Source of the DNA: Acidobacteriota bacterium
GTDB lineage: Bacteria > Acidobacteriota > Blastocatellia > Pyrinomonadales > Pyrinomonadaceae
DNA length: 64,000 nt
NCBI GenBank assembly: GCA_025463135.1
Contig: JAOAPY010000043.1
Coordinates: 1 to 64,000 of the forward strand
Direction of reading: 5' to 3'
Shown here: positions 9,383-19,400 of the stretch, one piece after another
Position numbering within the stretch: the first letter of the stretch is position 1
How the letters are laid out: each line of letters starts with the position of its first letter
Made by a program: the position numbers and the translations under genes
The notes under the pieces: generated by a model
The model's input: only the letters and a program-made list of their open reading frames with translations
Database searches by the model: none
Told to the model about the DNA's origin: nothing

Positions 9383-9559
9383 CTACTGCGCCTCTCCAAT
9401 CTTTTCAAAGTCGTCTGAATAACACTTAGGGCAGGTGTAATTACTTGCGCAACAGCGATCGCAGTATAGCTTTCCGCAATTGTTGCATTCGTAGATATTG
9501 CGAAAGGTTAGGCTGGTGGCAGTCGAATGACAGTTGGGGCAATGCCTATAATATGTCAT
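9383..9559 (-). CDS. 58-aa double zinc-ribbon protein inside ABC importer operon
   Basis: A short reading frame from ATG 9559 to TAG 9383 encodes a 58-aa protein starting [17 protein letters not shown]. It carries four Cys pairs: CPNC (7-10), CNNC (25-28), CDRC (33-36, with an extra Cys at 37) and CPKC (43-46). This spacing fits two zinc ribbons or one RING-like cross-brace. It lies 15 nt after the permease stop and 37 nt before the ATPase ATG, so it is part of the operon. A role as a zinc-binding adaptor is only a guess. Confidence 0.75.
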   Translation of the reverse strand: MTYYRHCPNCHSTATSLTFRNIYECNNCGKLYCDRCCASNYTCPKCYSDDFEKIGEAQ

Positions 9560-9574
9560 GGATCGCCTCCAGAT

Positions 9575-10528
9575 TTAGAGCCATCGGAATATCTTTTTCT
9601 TCGGCAACCTGAAGCAGAGGTCGAAGAAAAGGCCGATCATTCCGATCATCAGAATTCCGGCCATTACGCGAGATGTTTGGATATATCGTTGTGCCTGAAT
9701 AATGACATGTCCGATCCCTGACACCGCCGCGACCAGTTCCGCGATTACCAAATATCCCCAAGCCCACCCTAAGGCTACCCTAAGATGATCATAGATCGTG
9801 GGTGCGCACCATGGGAAAATTACTTTGGTAAGCGTTTGCCAACGCGAGGCGCCGGACGTGTAACCCAAGTCGATAAGGTTCCGGGGTACGTTTGCGGCGG
9901 TGTCGGCGACGAGGGGGATAACTTGGAACACAGTTCCTATGAAAATGATTAGTATCTTTTCGGCATCTCCAATTCCGACCCAAAGAATACATAGAGGAAT
10001 AAACGAAGGTACTGGAAGGTACCGTGTGAAGTCATTGATGGGTTGTACGAGCCGATCGATGAATCTTATCGATCCAGCGAGCAAGCCCAGCGGAACCGCG
10101 ACGAGTGCGGCCAAAAGAAACCCAGCTGTGACTCGATAGACGCTAGCGCCGATGTCTGCTATGAAGTTTTCATCTCTGAATAGCTCCCAGAGTGAACGGA
10201 TGACTGCTATCGGGGGCGGGAGAAAAACACTGCGAGGTCCAGATTCGGCACTCGAAAGCTGCCAAAGAACCAATACCAAAACAAACGGCACCGCCGCCGT
10301 AATAATCGGAGTCCATTTTCTCGCCATACGGAGTGATGAGACGTATCTGGGGGACGCGTGTCGTGTGCGTGTGGTTTCACTGCTGCGCGAGAGGTCCTCC
10401 GCATTCGTCAGCTCCGTTGTTTTTTGCGAGGACGTGGAGTTGTCCGAAATTATTTCCACTCCTATACTCGTATAACGACTGTTTATGAGTTGTTCCGGCG
10501 GGTGTGAGTCACTTTTTCGCCGCTTCAT
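9575..10528 (-). CDS. ABC transporter permease (NitT/TauT/SsuC type)
   Basis: 317 aa, with about six hydrophobic segments from residue 70 onward (ITAAVPFVLVLVLWQL, AGFLLAALVAVPLGLLAG, ILIIFIGTVFQVIPLV, YLVIAELVAAVSGIG and a C-terminal GILMIGMIGLFF). The cytoplasmic EAA-type loop lies around LGYTSGASRWQTLTKVIFPWCAP. The BPD_transp_1 family assignment follows. The first 68 residues are a polar, Ser/Thr-rich extension absent from typical SsuC/TauC proteins; translation from the internal Met at residue 68 would give a normal-length permease. The annotated start overlaps the binding-protein stop by 20 nt. Confidence 0.87.
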   Translation of the reverse strand: MKRRKSDSHPPEQLINSRYTSIGVEIISDNSTSSQKTTELTNAEDLSRSSETTRTRHASPRYVSSLRMARKWTPIITAAVPFVLVLVLWQLSSAESGPRSVFLPPPIAVIRSLWELFRDENFIADIGASVYRVTAGFLLAALVAVPLGLLAGSIRFIDRLVQPINDFTRYLPVPSFIPLCILWVGIGDAEKILIIFIGTVFQVIPLVADTAANVPRNLIDLGYTSGASRWQTLTKVIFPWCAPTIYDHLRVALGWAWGYLVIAELVAAVSGIGHVIIQAQRYIQTSRVMAGILMIGMIGLFFDLCFRLPKKKIFRWL

Positions 10529-11519
10529 TTAGGACATCAAAAGCGACAAGCGCCTTCGGATCTACGTCCTTCTTAATAACATCTGTCTTTCGCCATAACT
10601 GCGCAGCTGACTTGGTCGTCTTGTACATCTGGCCGGGATTATCGGAGGTACCGAAGAAAACTGCGTTCTCGGGGAGGGACATAAAGCCCATACCTGCGAC
10701 GGTGTCTCGCTCTTCTTCTGGTGAAAGTTTCCAAAACTTTGCCATTATTGCGTCGCCTTCATCTTTGTGAGTTGCGTACCAGTCTGTAGCCTTCCCCATC
10801 GCCCGAATTAGTTTTACAACATCTTCGTGCCGACTCTCAATCGTGCTTCTATTCATATAGAGCACGTCGATAATGAGTCCTGGTCGATCTTTGCTGGTTA
10901 TGAAGACTTTGCCGTCGGGTACCCCGCTTGCCTTACCGATCCATGGTTGCCAAGTAACAGCCGCGTCGACGTTGCCGGAGACGAAAGAACTGCCGGCTAA
11001 CCCAGTCTCCATCGGCACGATCTGCACGTCGCTTGGTTGCATCCCTGCTTCGTCCAATAAGGTTAGAAAGAAAAAGTGTCCGGTAAATCCGGGCTCCAAA
11101 GCGACTTTCTTACCTTTCAGATCTCTTATTGAATTCACATACTTCTTGGTCAGAATCCCGTCGGCACCCAAAGAACGATCGAAACAAAAGATGATCTGAC
11201 CGTCGACGCCGGAAGCGGCGCTAACTACAGCGGCGTCGGCGGTGTGGCCTACAGCGTCGACATCGCCTCGGATCAGTGCGGAGTTCTTTTCGCCGACGCC
11301 TTCCAAAAACGATATATCTGCGTCTATTCCTTCCTCTTTAAGGAAGCCCTTTTCCTTTGCGATTAAGAGCGGAGAGTAGCCGACCCAGGTGTTAAAAGCG
11401 ACTTTGAAAGGTTTACCGGGTCCGCTGCTCTTGGAATTCTTACAGGCGCCCCCGAGAAGGAACAAGCTGACAAGTATTAGCGCCAGTGCGCATATGATTC
11501 GTTTGCGGGGGATTGTCAT
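10509..11519 (-). CDS. ABC transporter substrate-binding lipoprotein (NMT1/SsuA type)
   Basis: 336 aa from the ATG at 11519, supported by AGGAGA about 10 nt upstream. The N-terminus is a lipoprotein signal with lipobox LGGAC (Cys26), so the protein is anchored at the periplasmic side of the inner membrane. The mature part has the NMT1/THI5-like fold signature (FNTWVGYSPLLIAKEKGFLKEEGID, then GDVDAVGHTADAAV). It is first of the three transporter genes and lies 14 nt after the 274-aa unknown. Ligand not predictable. Confidence 0.9.
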   Translation of the reverse strand: MTIPRKRIICALALILVSLFLLGGACKNSKSSGPGKPFKVAFNTWVGYSPLLIAKEKGFLKEEGIDADISFLEGVGEKNSALIRGDVDAVGHTADAAVVSAASGVDGQIIFCFDRSLGADGILTKKYVNSIRDLKGKKVALEPGFTGHFFFLTLLDEAGMQPSDVQIVPMETGLAGSSFVSGNVDAAVTWQPWIGKASGVPDGKVFITSKDRPGLIIDVLYMNRSTIESRHEDVVKLIRAMGKATDWYATHKDEGDAIMAKFWKLSPEEERDTVAGMGFMSLPENAVFFGTSDNPGQMYKTTKSAAQLWRKTDVIKKDVDPKALVAFDVLNEAAKK

Positions 11520-11533
11520 TGAAAGTTTGTCTC

Positions 11534-12358
11534 CTATCCGTGTGAGAGAGCACATTCTATGCCACGGTCCTCAGCAATGTCTCTGTGAGTTTTGTGGATC
11601 GGCTTGTAGCAGCCTAGTATGCGCTCAAGAACCAGTCTTACGGTGTAACCACGCTCTTGCAAATCTTCACTTAATCTCGTCGATACGAAGAGACGCCTAG
11701 CGATTGTTCGTGCCGTGGCTGGCGTGTCGTAGTAGGAAGTGCAGATCAGTTTTTGGTCCGTCCGACGGTTCTCGATCATCTTCTGCGAACGGTACTCGAT
11801 CGTCTGTTGCACATCGACGCCGTAAGTGCTTAGAATGCGCCCAGCTTCCTGCATGCTAATTCGCGGCGTCGTTTCCCACCCTTTGCGTTCAGTGTCCTTC
11901 TCCAAAATAAAGTGAATTTCAGAGTTTGGCGTATCGATAAATTTACCGTCTTGCAACTGGAGGTCTTCACGCGACCACCGTGGCGGTTCCGAAAAACTAA
12001 CGCTTGCTCCGCCGTCTCCGTCCTTCTTTCGTCGAGTCAAATAGCCGAAAACGCTTTCGATCTCGAGTCGAGCGTCTTTGATGTCCATGTTTGCGAGCGT
12101 GGAAATTACCCATTGTGCCTCGACTAGCAGATCGTGATCTGATTCGTCTTTTCGGAGTGAAAAGCTCTTTGAGATAAGATATCTCAAAGTTCCAGGTACG
12201 TTGTGAGGATCAACCTCGGCTGACTCGCTATATACCGCGTCGACCTCAGAGCAACTCCAACCTTCCTTTTCCTCTTTGTTAAGTTGAGCTACGAAGTCTT
12301 TGGCTGCTGTTTCCGAGTTCTCCGGAAAACCTACGTGCAACTCGAATTTGCGTGACAT
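11534..12358 (-). CDS. Unknown 274-aa protein upstream of ABC importer
   Basis: No family recognised. The protein is soluble, charged, without signal peptide or transmembrane segment. It contains a central helical part (ASTLANMDIKDARLEIESVFGYLTRRKKDG) and a C-terminal basic helical part with YYDTPATARTIARRLFVSTRLSEDL. It lies only 14 nt upstream of the binding-protein start, so it probably heads the same operon. A regulatory or enzyme role cannot be inferred from the sequence. Confidence 0.6.
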   Translation of the reverse strand: MSRKFELHVGFPENSETAAKDFVAQLNKEEKEGWSCSEVDAVYSESAEVDPHNVPGTLRYLISKSFSLRKDESDHDLLVEAQWVISTLANMDIKDARLEIESVFGYLTRRKKDGDGGASVSFSEPPRWSREDLQLQDGKFIDTPNSEIHFILEKDTERKGWETTPRISMQEAGRILSTYGVDVQQTIEYRSQKMIENRRTDQKLICTSYYDTPATARTIARRLFVSTRLSEDLQERGYTVRLVLERILGCYKPIHKTHRDIAEDRGIECALSHG

Positions 12359-12813
12359 GATTACACCCTCGTTCTGAAATAGCCGTCAAAGGCTATAAGC
12401 CAGCCCCTACCCGATTCTTCGTCGGGAGAGTCCAGCCTAAAGCTGGTTGACCCTATTGCATTCACTATGCCAAGGGTCTGGCATGGGCTATCAGGGAAGG
12501 CTTAGGCTGTGAGCCTGCACGCCCAAACCGCTAATACGAGCGTACTTGATGCTGACCGGAGCAGATCGAGATCAAGAATCTTTGCTGAAAACGAGGTCTA
12601 GACAAATCTCCTTCGACACTATCAGTAGCAATTTTGCTACTGAACGTAGCACAAGCTATGAAACCAGACGCGCTCCAGGCAGGACAGGGAAGATCACCAA
12701 AATCTAGTCTCCTTGCACTCTACCGGCACGCTGCCGACTTTGTTTACGAATTAGTTTATCCGCATAAGCGGTTGGGAAGGCTAAGCGAGGAAACGAGCCC
12801 CAAGAACGCCCTC
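12359..12813. other. Intergenic region with small palindromes, no gene seen
   Basis: This 455-bp gap separates the end of the eleven-gene operon from the importer operon. I see no convincing reading frame. It contains a perfect 9+2+9 palindrome CAGTAGCAATTTTGCTACTG at 12623-12642, and a hairpin ATGCCA(6)TGGCAT at 12467-12484. A GGCTTAGGCTGTGAGCCTGC motif at about 12502 resembles extragenic repeats elsewhere in the window. None has a T-run that would make a clear intrinsic terminator. Confidence 0.5.
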
Positions 12814-15800
12814 TCAAATCCTAAACAAAATGCCTCGGGCTTGGTGACCGGTAGAAAGCGAGATAGCAACTCCATATAGGCTCACTTGCTGGCGGTACTC
12901 ATCAAGCCGTTCTTTGATCTCAAAGTCAGTCTTGTAATCAATTACAATCCATGCACCGTCCTCATGATGGTCATGGAATGCGACGTCAACGATGCCTTCG
13001 ACCATTATCCCATCGTCAATCTTCAGAATCACCGGAACTTCTCGGCGGCAGTTACCTGAAGCCATGGCAGCGGCGGCACGCTGTAGGAGTGGATGTTGAA
13101 GAGCTCTTTGTGTCGTCTCGACCGCAGCCACAATTTCCTCGTCTGTTGCCCCTAATACTCGCCCTTGAACATGCGCAACCTCTTCAATGCCTTGGCGATC
13201 AGAATCCATCGGCACGACAGACAGCACAGCATGGACCAACGTGCCAAAACGTTTGCCGTGTGGTCGGGTAAAATCGATCTCGATCGTTTCAACCGTAACC
13301 TCTGGCATGAGTCGAGGTTCAGCGTCCTCCGTAACCTTTGGCTCTTCTCGCTCGACATCAGATGGCTTCTGAACGGCGAAAGTGGAGGCGTAAGAAGTCG
13401 CCGTTACAACATTCCATTGAGGCTTGGTCCCAAGTGCGCGAATACTCGCTCGTTGCGTCCGCCATTGTTCGTGCGCTCGAATTCCCTGCTCCGAACGAAC
13501 CTTGCTCTCATCCTCCTTGAGATAATTCGTCAACCGTGAGCTCGTGCGAGCCAGGGTGGTGGGTGCCGCCAGAATGGAAGGATCCCACCAAACAACACCA
13601 TGCTTGCCGGCCTGCGGCCGGTGCAGACCGGGGCTTACCGAACCCTTTGGACGCGCCGCGTTCTTGGGTCGCGCAACAACGGTGTCGTCTCCAAACTCAG
13701 GACTGCCTGGAGGCTGTTTTGTCTCGGGCTTAAAACTGAGAGCCTCGGCTGGATATAGCACCGGATTCAAGATGTCTAACCATCCCTCGTAGGGATGATC
13801 TCCTACTGCACAAACAACCAGGAGATCGCGAGCGCGAGTTGCTGCCACGTAAAGAACTCTCGCTGCCTCTTCCTGCTCGATCTTCATCTCTTCTTCGGCG
13901 TGTTCCTGAACCTCTATTGGTGTACAGCCAGCTAGCTTTGTAACACTTAGTCCAGCCGCCTGATCGACCCATTTCGATGGCTCACGCGTATCCTTGGCCG
14001 TGATGTCCACCAACACCACGACCGGAAACTCAAGCCCCTTCGCCTTGTGCACCGTCATGATTCGTACACCATCGACGCCCTCTTCCATGATCGGGGCATC
14101 TCCGACGTCACCGGACTCAGCCTGTTCGTCGAGCCAATCGACAAATGCGCGGAAAGAGATCAGTCCGTTGCGCTCGGCCCTGCGGGCCATGTCGGTAAGG
14201 CGCATGATGTTGGCCAACGCCTGCTCGCCAGTGGACCAGTTGGCAAATCCCGCATGGGCCCTAGTCGTAGCAAGCAGTGTGCTGATGGTCTCAGCAATCG
14301 GACGGCGATTTCGTTTGCGATGAAGCTCGCGAAGGATCGCAAATGCAGCAACAACTTCTGTCAACGATTCTGGCAGGTCATCCGGAGGTTGTTTGAAGGG
14401 ATGCAACGTCGAACATATCGTGCGATACGACAGCAACTGAGCGTCAGTGAAGGCGAAGAGCGGGCCGCGCAGGGTTGCAAAAACCGCGAGTTCATCATCC
14501 GGCCACTCCACTGCGGAGAGAACGTTGCGAATTGCCTCAACCTCTTCTCTTGAATGGAAGGAACTACCGCCAACCAGAAGGTGGGGGATTTTATAGGCTT
14601 CCAAAGCCTGCACGTACGCCCTGGTGGCATCGTACGGATATCTGCTTAGACGTTGGCGTCGAAACAGGAGACAGATGTGTCGTGCCTGCAAAGCTACTCG
14701 CTCTTCGGAGCGCCCACGCTCGGTTAGCGTCCAACCACTCTCGTTAATCAGCCAATTTACAAATGCTGCGACATCACCGGGCAACGACTTATCAATTTTC
14801 CAGTCAACAACGTTGCCGAAGTCGCCATACGGTTCAGAAACGGGCAAGGCAATAATCGCAGGTTGGGTATTAAGTCCAGTCCTACTGGGAGCCAGCGGAA
14901 CGTAATGGGCTTGTGTCAGTGATTCTTCTGCCATCTCTGGAGCAAAGGCGGCATTTACAGCCTCCTGAATTTCCGGCACCGCCCGAAAACTAACATTCAG
15001 ATCAACCAGCGCACCTCCCGATGCGATTACCTGTCGCTTCACCTCCTGATAAAGAGCTACGTCGGCGCGACGGAAGCGATAAATCGATTGTTTCGGATCG
15101 CCAACTATGAAAAGCTTGCCGGGAAGCGGACGGACTCGGCGCCAGTCCTGCTGATTCGGATCATCCGAGCCCAGCAGCATGAGAATCTCAGCCTGCAGAG
15201 GATCGGTATCCTGAAACTCATCCACGAAGATGTGGGTAAACCGTCGCTGGAGTTCAACTCGAATATCGCGGTCGTCTCGAACTAGATTACGAGCCCGCAA
15301 GAGCAAATCAAGAAAATCGAGCACGCCCGCACGCTCTTTGAGTTGTTCAAAGCCCTCGACCACCTGCCACAATTCTTCGCGGAGTCGTGGCGCCAGGTCA
15401 GCGCCTGCCATGTCGACAAACGCCTTGACGCGGGTCTTGAGCTCATCGCGACGATTCCTTAACTCATCGGCGGGAAAATCGTCTTTGGTGAAGTAGGCTT
15501 TCCAATCCTTTCCCCTGCCCCAGCCCCCGAGCAGACCAAACAAGTGTGCTTCGATCCCGTCATAATCTCGAGACTCGCCCAGCGACTCAACTCGCGTTGC
15601 TTCCGCAGCGAACCGTTTGAGGTAAGCGAGTGACTTTGTCAGCCATTGATCCTGCTGGCCTCTTTCAGACCAGTCGCCAAGGCCCTTAATTTCGACTATA
15701 AGCGCATCAATTTCGGAGTCGCGATCAAACCCCTCGTACCGTTTCCAGGGCGCAGTAAAGTCGCGTTCCTTTACCAACTCCAATGCGGCTCTTCGCAACA

Positions 15801-16401
15801 TCGGTTTCGGACCACTCTCACTCGGCCTACTGACTAATGTGGCACTGCGCCCACCTCCGAATTGTCGTCGCTGAGGGATTCTGAGAATCCTTCGCACGCC
15901 CTCCCCCGGATTCTCGAGCTGTTTTTCAAACCAGCGTTCAAAGGCCATATCAAAAAGCGGGTAAGTAATGTCCTCAGTCGCAACTTCAAACAACGGATCG
16001 ATTTGCGCCTCTACTGGATGCTCCCGCAAGAGGTCGGCGCAGAAGGAATGAATGGTTCCCATTCGCGCCTCTTCAAGTTCCTCCACGGCCTTATTCAGAT
16101 GCTTCGCTATCTCCGCCGAGCCTTCGTGTTGTTGACGCGCATCCTCGATTGCGGATCTGAGACGGAGTTTTAGTTCACCCGCTGCGAGCTCTGTGAAGGT
16201 CACAGCGGCGATGTTCGCAAGACTGACACGACCGGAAATGATGCCGGACAGAATCCGGCCGACGAGCGCGCTCGTTTTTCCAGTGCCGGCTGCTGCTTCA
16301 ACAACCAGGGTTGTATCCAGGTCGTCGCGTATTCGATCCCTCGCAGCCTGATCCGCGAGCGGAGCGGGAGCGGGAGGAATTTTCTTGACTCTTTTCGTCA
16401 T
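12814..16401 (-). CDS. AddA/RecB-like UvrD-family helicase-nuclease
   Basis: 1195 aa. Walker A AAAGTGKT (36-43) and motif Ia (NIAAVTFTELAAGELKLRLR) open a superfamily 1A helicase. Motif II appears as FVDEFQDTDPLQ, motif III/IV as IVGDPKQSIYRFRRAD, and motifs V/VI as VRIMTVHKAKGLEFPVV and VLYVAATRARD. The C-terminus carries a RecB-type PD-(D/E)XK nuclease: GIVDVAF, then WIVIDYKTD and YRQQVSLYGVA. This is the architecture of AddA. Its ATG overlaps the AddB-like stop (ATGA), so the pair is probably produced in fixed ratio. It is the last gene of the eleven-gene operon. It could serve general recombination or act as a defence effector degrading DNA ends. Confidence 0.9.
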   Translation of the reverse strand: MTKRVKKIPPAPAPLADQAARDRIRDDLDTTLVVEAAAGTGKTSALVGRILSGIISGRVSLANIAAVTFTELAAGELKLRLRSAIEDARQQHEGSAEIAKHLNKAVEELEEARMGTIHSFCADLLREHPVEAQIDPLFEVATEDITYPLFDMAFERWFEKQLENPGEGVRRILRIPQRRQFGGGRSATLVSRPSESGPKPMLRRAALELVKERDFTAPWKRYEGFDRDSEIDALIVEIKGLGDWSERGQQDQWLTKSLAYLKRFAAEATRVESLGESRDYDGIEAHLFGLLGGWGRGKDWKAYFTKDDFPADELRNRRDELKTRVKAFVDMAGADLAPRLREELWQVVEGFEQLKERAGVLDFLDLLLRARNLVRDDRDIRVELQRRFTHIFVDEFQDTDPLQAEILMLLGSDDPNQQDWRRVRPLPGKLFIVGDPKQSIYRFRRADVALYQEVKRQVIASGGALVDLNVSFRAVPEIQEAVNAAFAPEMAEESLTQAHYVPLAPSRTGLNTQPAIIALPVSEPYGDFGNVVDWKIDKSLPGDVAAFVNWLINESGWTLTERGRSEERVALQARHICLLFRRQRLSRYPYDATRAYVQALEAYKIPHLLVGGSSFHSREEVEAIRNVLSAVEWPDDELAVFATLRGPLFAFTDAQLLSYRTICSTLHPFKQPPDDLPESLTEVVAAFAILRELHRKRNRRPIAETISTLLATTRAHAGFANWSTGEQALANIMRLTDMARRAERNGLISFRAFVDWLDEQAESGDVGDAPIMEEGVDGVRIMTVHKAKGLEFPVVVLVDITAKDTREPSKWVDQAAGLSVTKLAGCTPIEVQEHAEEEMKIEQEEAARVLYVAATRARDLLVVCAVGDHPYEGWLDILNPVLYPAEALSFKPETKQPPGSPEFGDDTVVARPKNAARPKGSVSPGLHRPQAGKHGVVWWDPSILAAPTTLARTSSRLTNYLKEDESKVRSEQGIRAHEQWRTQRASIRALGTKPQWNVVTATSYASTFAVQKPSDVEREEPKVTEDAEPRLMPEVTVETIEIDFTRPHGKRFGTLVHAVLSVVPMDSDRQGIEEVAHVQGRVLGATDEEIVAAVETTQRALQHPLLQRAAAAMASGNCRREVPVILKIDDGIMVEGIVDVAFHDHHEDGAWIVIDYKTDFEIKERLDEYRQQVSLYGVAISLSTGHQARGILFRI

Positions 16402-19400
16402 GGCAAGTCTCGCAACGCTTTTAACTGCACCAATCGATCGCGGGGCTTAATGCGAGTTCGAGTTTCTTCGAACGTTCCACACACGGCAAGAAAATCACAC
16501 CAGTTACACGCGTCATCGTCTGGAGCGGCCGGGAGGAACGCGTCCGCGAGTCCCTGCCGAATCGCAATCAACACGGTATTGAGAATGTGCAGATTCTCTT
16601 CATCGAGAGTTACAACGCGCTCCTCATAACCCCCATCTGCCGTGCAGTAGTAGAGTCGACCCGACTCTACCCGTCCGTCGAGTAGTTCCTGACATGCAAG
16701 CGCGTAGAGCAAGGGTTGCAGGTATTTTCCGCCGCCGACGATGGTTTCTTTATCTGCTCGTGCCTTCCCCGTCTTGTGATCGGTGACGCGAAATCTGTCA
16801 CCCTGGCGTTCGACCATATCAATTGACCCTCGTAGCTTGAGGTCGCCGATTATTCCAACGGGATCGGCGACGCTCGCCGGGTCAGCCTCTCTTGGACCAC
16901 GGTCGCTCAGACCAAACGACAACTCAAACTTATCCGGTATCCATGCATGCTCGTCTGTCATGCGGCGCAGCCACTCTCGCAAATCAGCCCGAATACTGTT
17001 GATGCCGTCATGCCAAACCCGCGGGATCGCCGGTGCAAGCCGGTCCTCGTAGTCCGACGCTAAACGCCCAAGCCCACGATCAACCAAATCAAACGCCTTC
17101 CCCAGGGAGGCTGCCTGGAGCGGAAGCAATCCGGCAGCTCTTAAACCCGTCAACACCTCAAACTGCGTTTCATGAAACAACGAACCGCGCGTCAGAGGGT
17201 CGATCACTTCGATGGCCGCAGGCTCCTGGCGTAGATTGAAACGAAGGATCGCGCTAAGAAAGAACCTATAGGGACAACTGGCGTAGTTCTGAAGGGCTGT
17301 TGCTGAGAATGACCGCGCGGAGAATTGATGTTTCGCCAGACTCTCCCGGCCAAGTTCATCCACGTCAACTAAGCCGTCGTTTGGCGTCCACCGGCGTAGC
17401 CAGCGACGACTGCGAGCACGCAAAGCTCGAGCAAGGTGAGTGTTCGCTGTCAGCAAATAATGTGCTGCGCCCGTAGCCTCCTCCTTATTCGACTCAACCA
17501 AATTCGCAAGCAAAGCCAAGTCATACTCTGCCTCATCAATAGCAGCATTGGGGCGTTCTGGCGCAGGCCAACCAAGGCGCGCTCGCGTCTTTGACTCTGC
17601 CCGAGAGGCTATCTCCTCGAAACCAGGCAAGACCCCTTCGGCAGCGCGTAAAGCTTCCAGAGCATAGAAGGATGGAACTCGAGGTCTTGATTGCTGAACG
17701 TCAATACGCGGATATGAAAGATAAACCCGGTCTCGGGCGGCGCCGATAGCCAGCCTCAAAGCGAGACGCTCGACTTCCACTCGGTCACGTCGCGTTGGAA
17801 GTTCAGTGTCCTTCCGCTGCACGTCTGGCAAGATTGGATCTTCGACAATCTTTCGCGGAAAAATTCTTTCCGCCAAGCCGGGGATAAAAACTACCTGAAA
17901 GGAAAGCCCGCGGGCCGCGTCAACCGGTCCTATGAAGACACGACCATAACGCCGTTTTGGTGGCTCCACTCCCAAGTCGTGAAGGCGGGGCTCGAGAATG
18001 AGTTGCACTTCGTAGAGATCGACTGGCCCAACCGAGCCCATTGGCTCCAGTTCCGCGAGCGTAGCCATGACACCTCCAGGTTGGCGCAGAGCATTCACAG
18101 CCAACTCCCGTAGGTGCGCGAGCCACTCATTCCAATTCGCTTTGACTGGGAGGTCAGCTAACCGTCCAATAAGCGGCAAAGCATATTCTCGCAAAGCGTC
18201 GAGGTCGCGAATATCCCTTCTAATAGAATCAACGCGAGCCTCCTCTTCAGACGCAACGTCTTCAATCCGGAGACGAAACTCATTCGCGAGTCCTTCGAGT
18301 CGTCGTGCCCAGCGATCCTTGCCTCCGATCACGGCTGAATCGACGAGCAATCGCTCCCAACGCGCTGGGGCTCGCAAGGCTCCATCAACAACCGCACTCT
18401 TCTCGGGCTCAGCGACAAGATCCGAATCCTCGATCTCGTTTGCTGTCTCGCTGTTTTCAGCCTCTGTTGTACTTGCTGCCAGCTCATCGATCGGGGCGAC
18501 CCACTGGGATTCCACATCTTTCTTCGCTGCAGGCGCCGGCATTTGGCCCAGCGACAGGTACTCAGCAAACCGTTTCGCCGAGAGTCCATCAGCGGCGCAT
18601 GCCAGAAGCGCGAGCATGGCACGACCAGCCGGGTCGGGAGCGGTTGTGCCGCGCACGAAGTAAGCGGGAATTTCGGCCCGACTGAATGCCTCTTCGAGAT
18701 GAGATCTGTACTCGCCGGGCGAATTGAGCAGGACCGCCATTTGATCAAATGGCACGCCTCGCTCTGCCTCGGCCTGAATGCCTCTAACAATCTCAACACA
18801 TTCGCGCGGTTCCCCAGGCCAGTTCTGAATCGTCACACTCGACTCGAGCGGAGTAATCGGCGGGGAAGAATTCTCGAAGAGATGTTGTTTGGTGAGGGAG
18901 AGAGAATTTGTGCCACTCGTCGCACTTGCGTTGCCACGCTTGCAGCGAAATGACTCTTCCAATGATGAGACTGTACGCTCATCACCCTGCGGCACCGTTG
19001 CCAGCACACGCGGCGAACCAGCCGCCAGTTCCTGGACTAATCTGCTCTCCAAGCGGCCGCGTATAGCAACGTCGAGCAACAAAAGAGGCAGCCCGGCGTA
19101 GGGAGCGTTCTCTGGCGAGCTAATTGAATCAATAGCTGCCTTGTACAATGCGGCCCGGTCGGAGAGTTTCGACTCCAGTAGCTCCTGCTCGACGAGGTTT
19201 GCAATCGCAGCGAGATCTTTGCCCCCGCGATCTAGTCGCGCGATCGAGTCGGCGGCGACCTCATTCATGCGCAACTCTTCCAACGTCTTTGCGACTGCAA
19301 TGGGAAAGCCCGGCCGTGTTGCCACTCGCTCGAAGTAACTCAGTTCGCCTTCTGATTGGAGCGAATGAATAGCGCGCGCCACAACTGCCGTGAATGTGAG

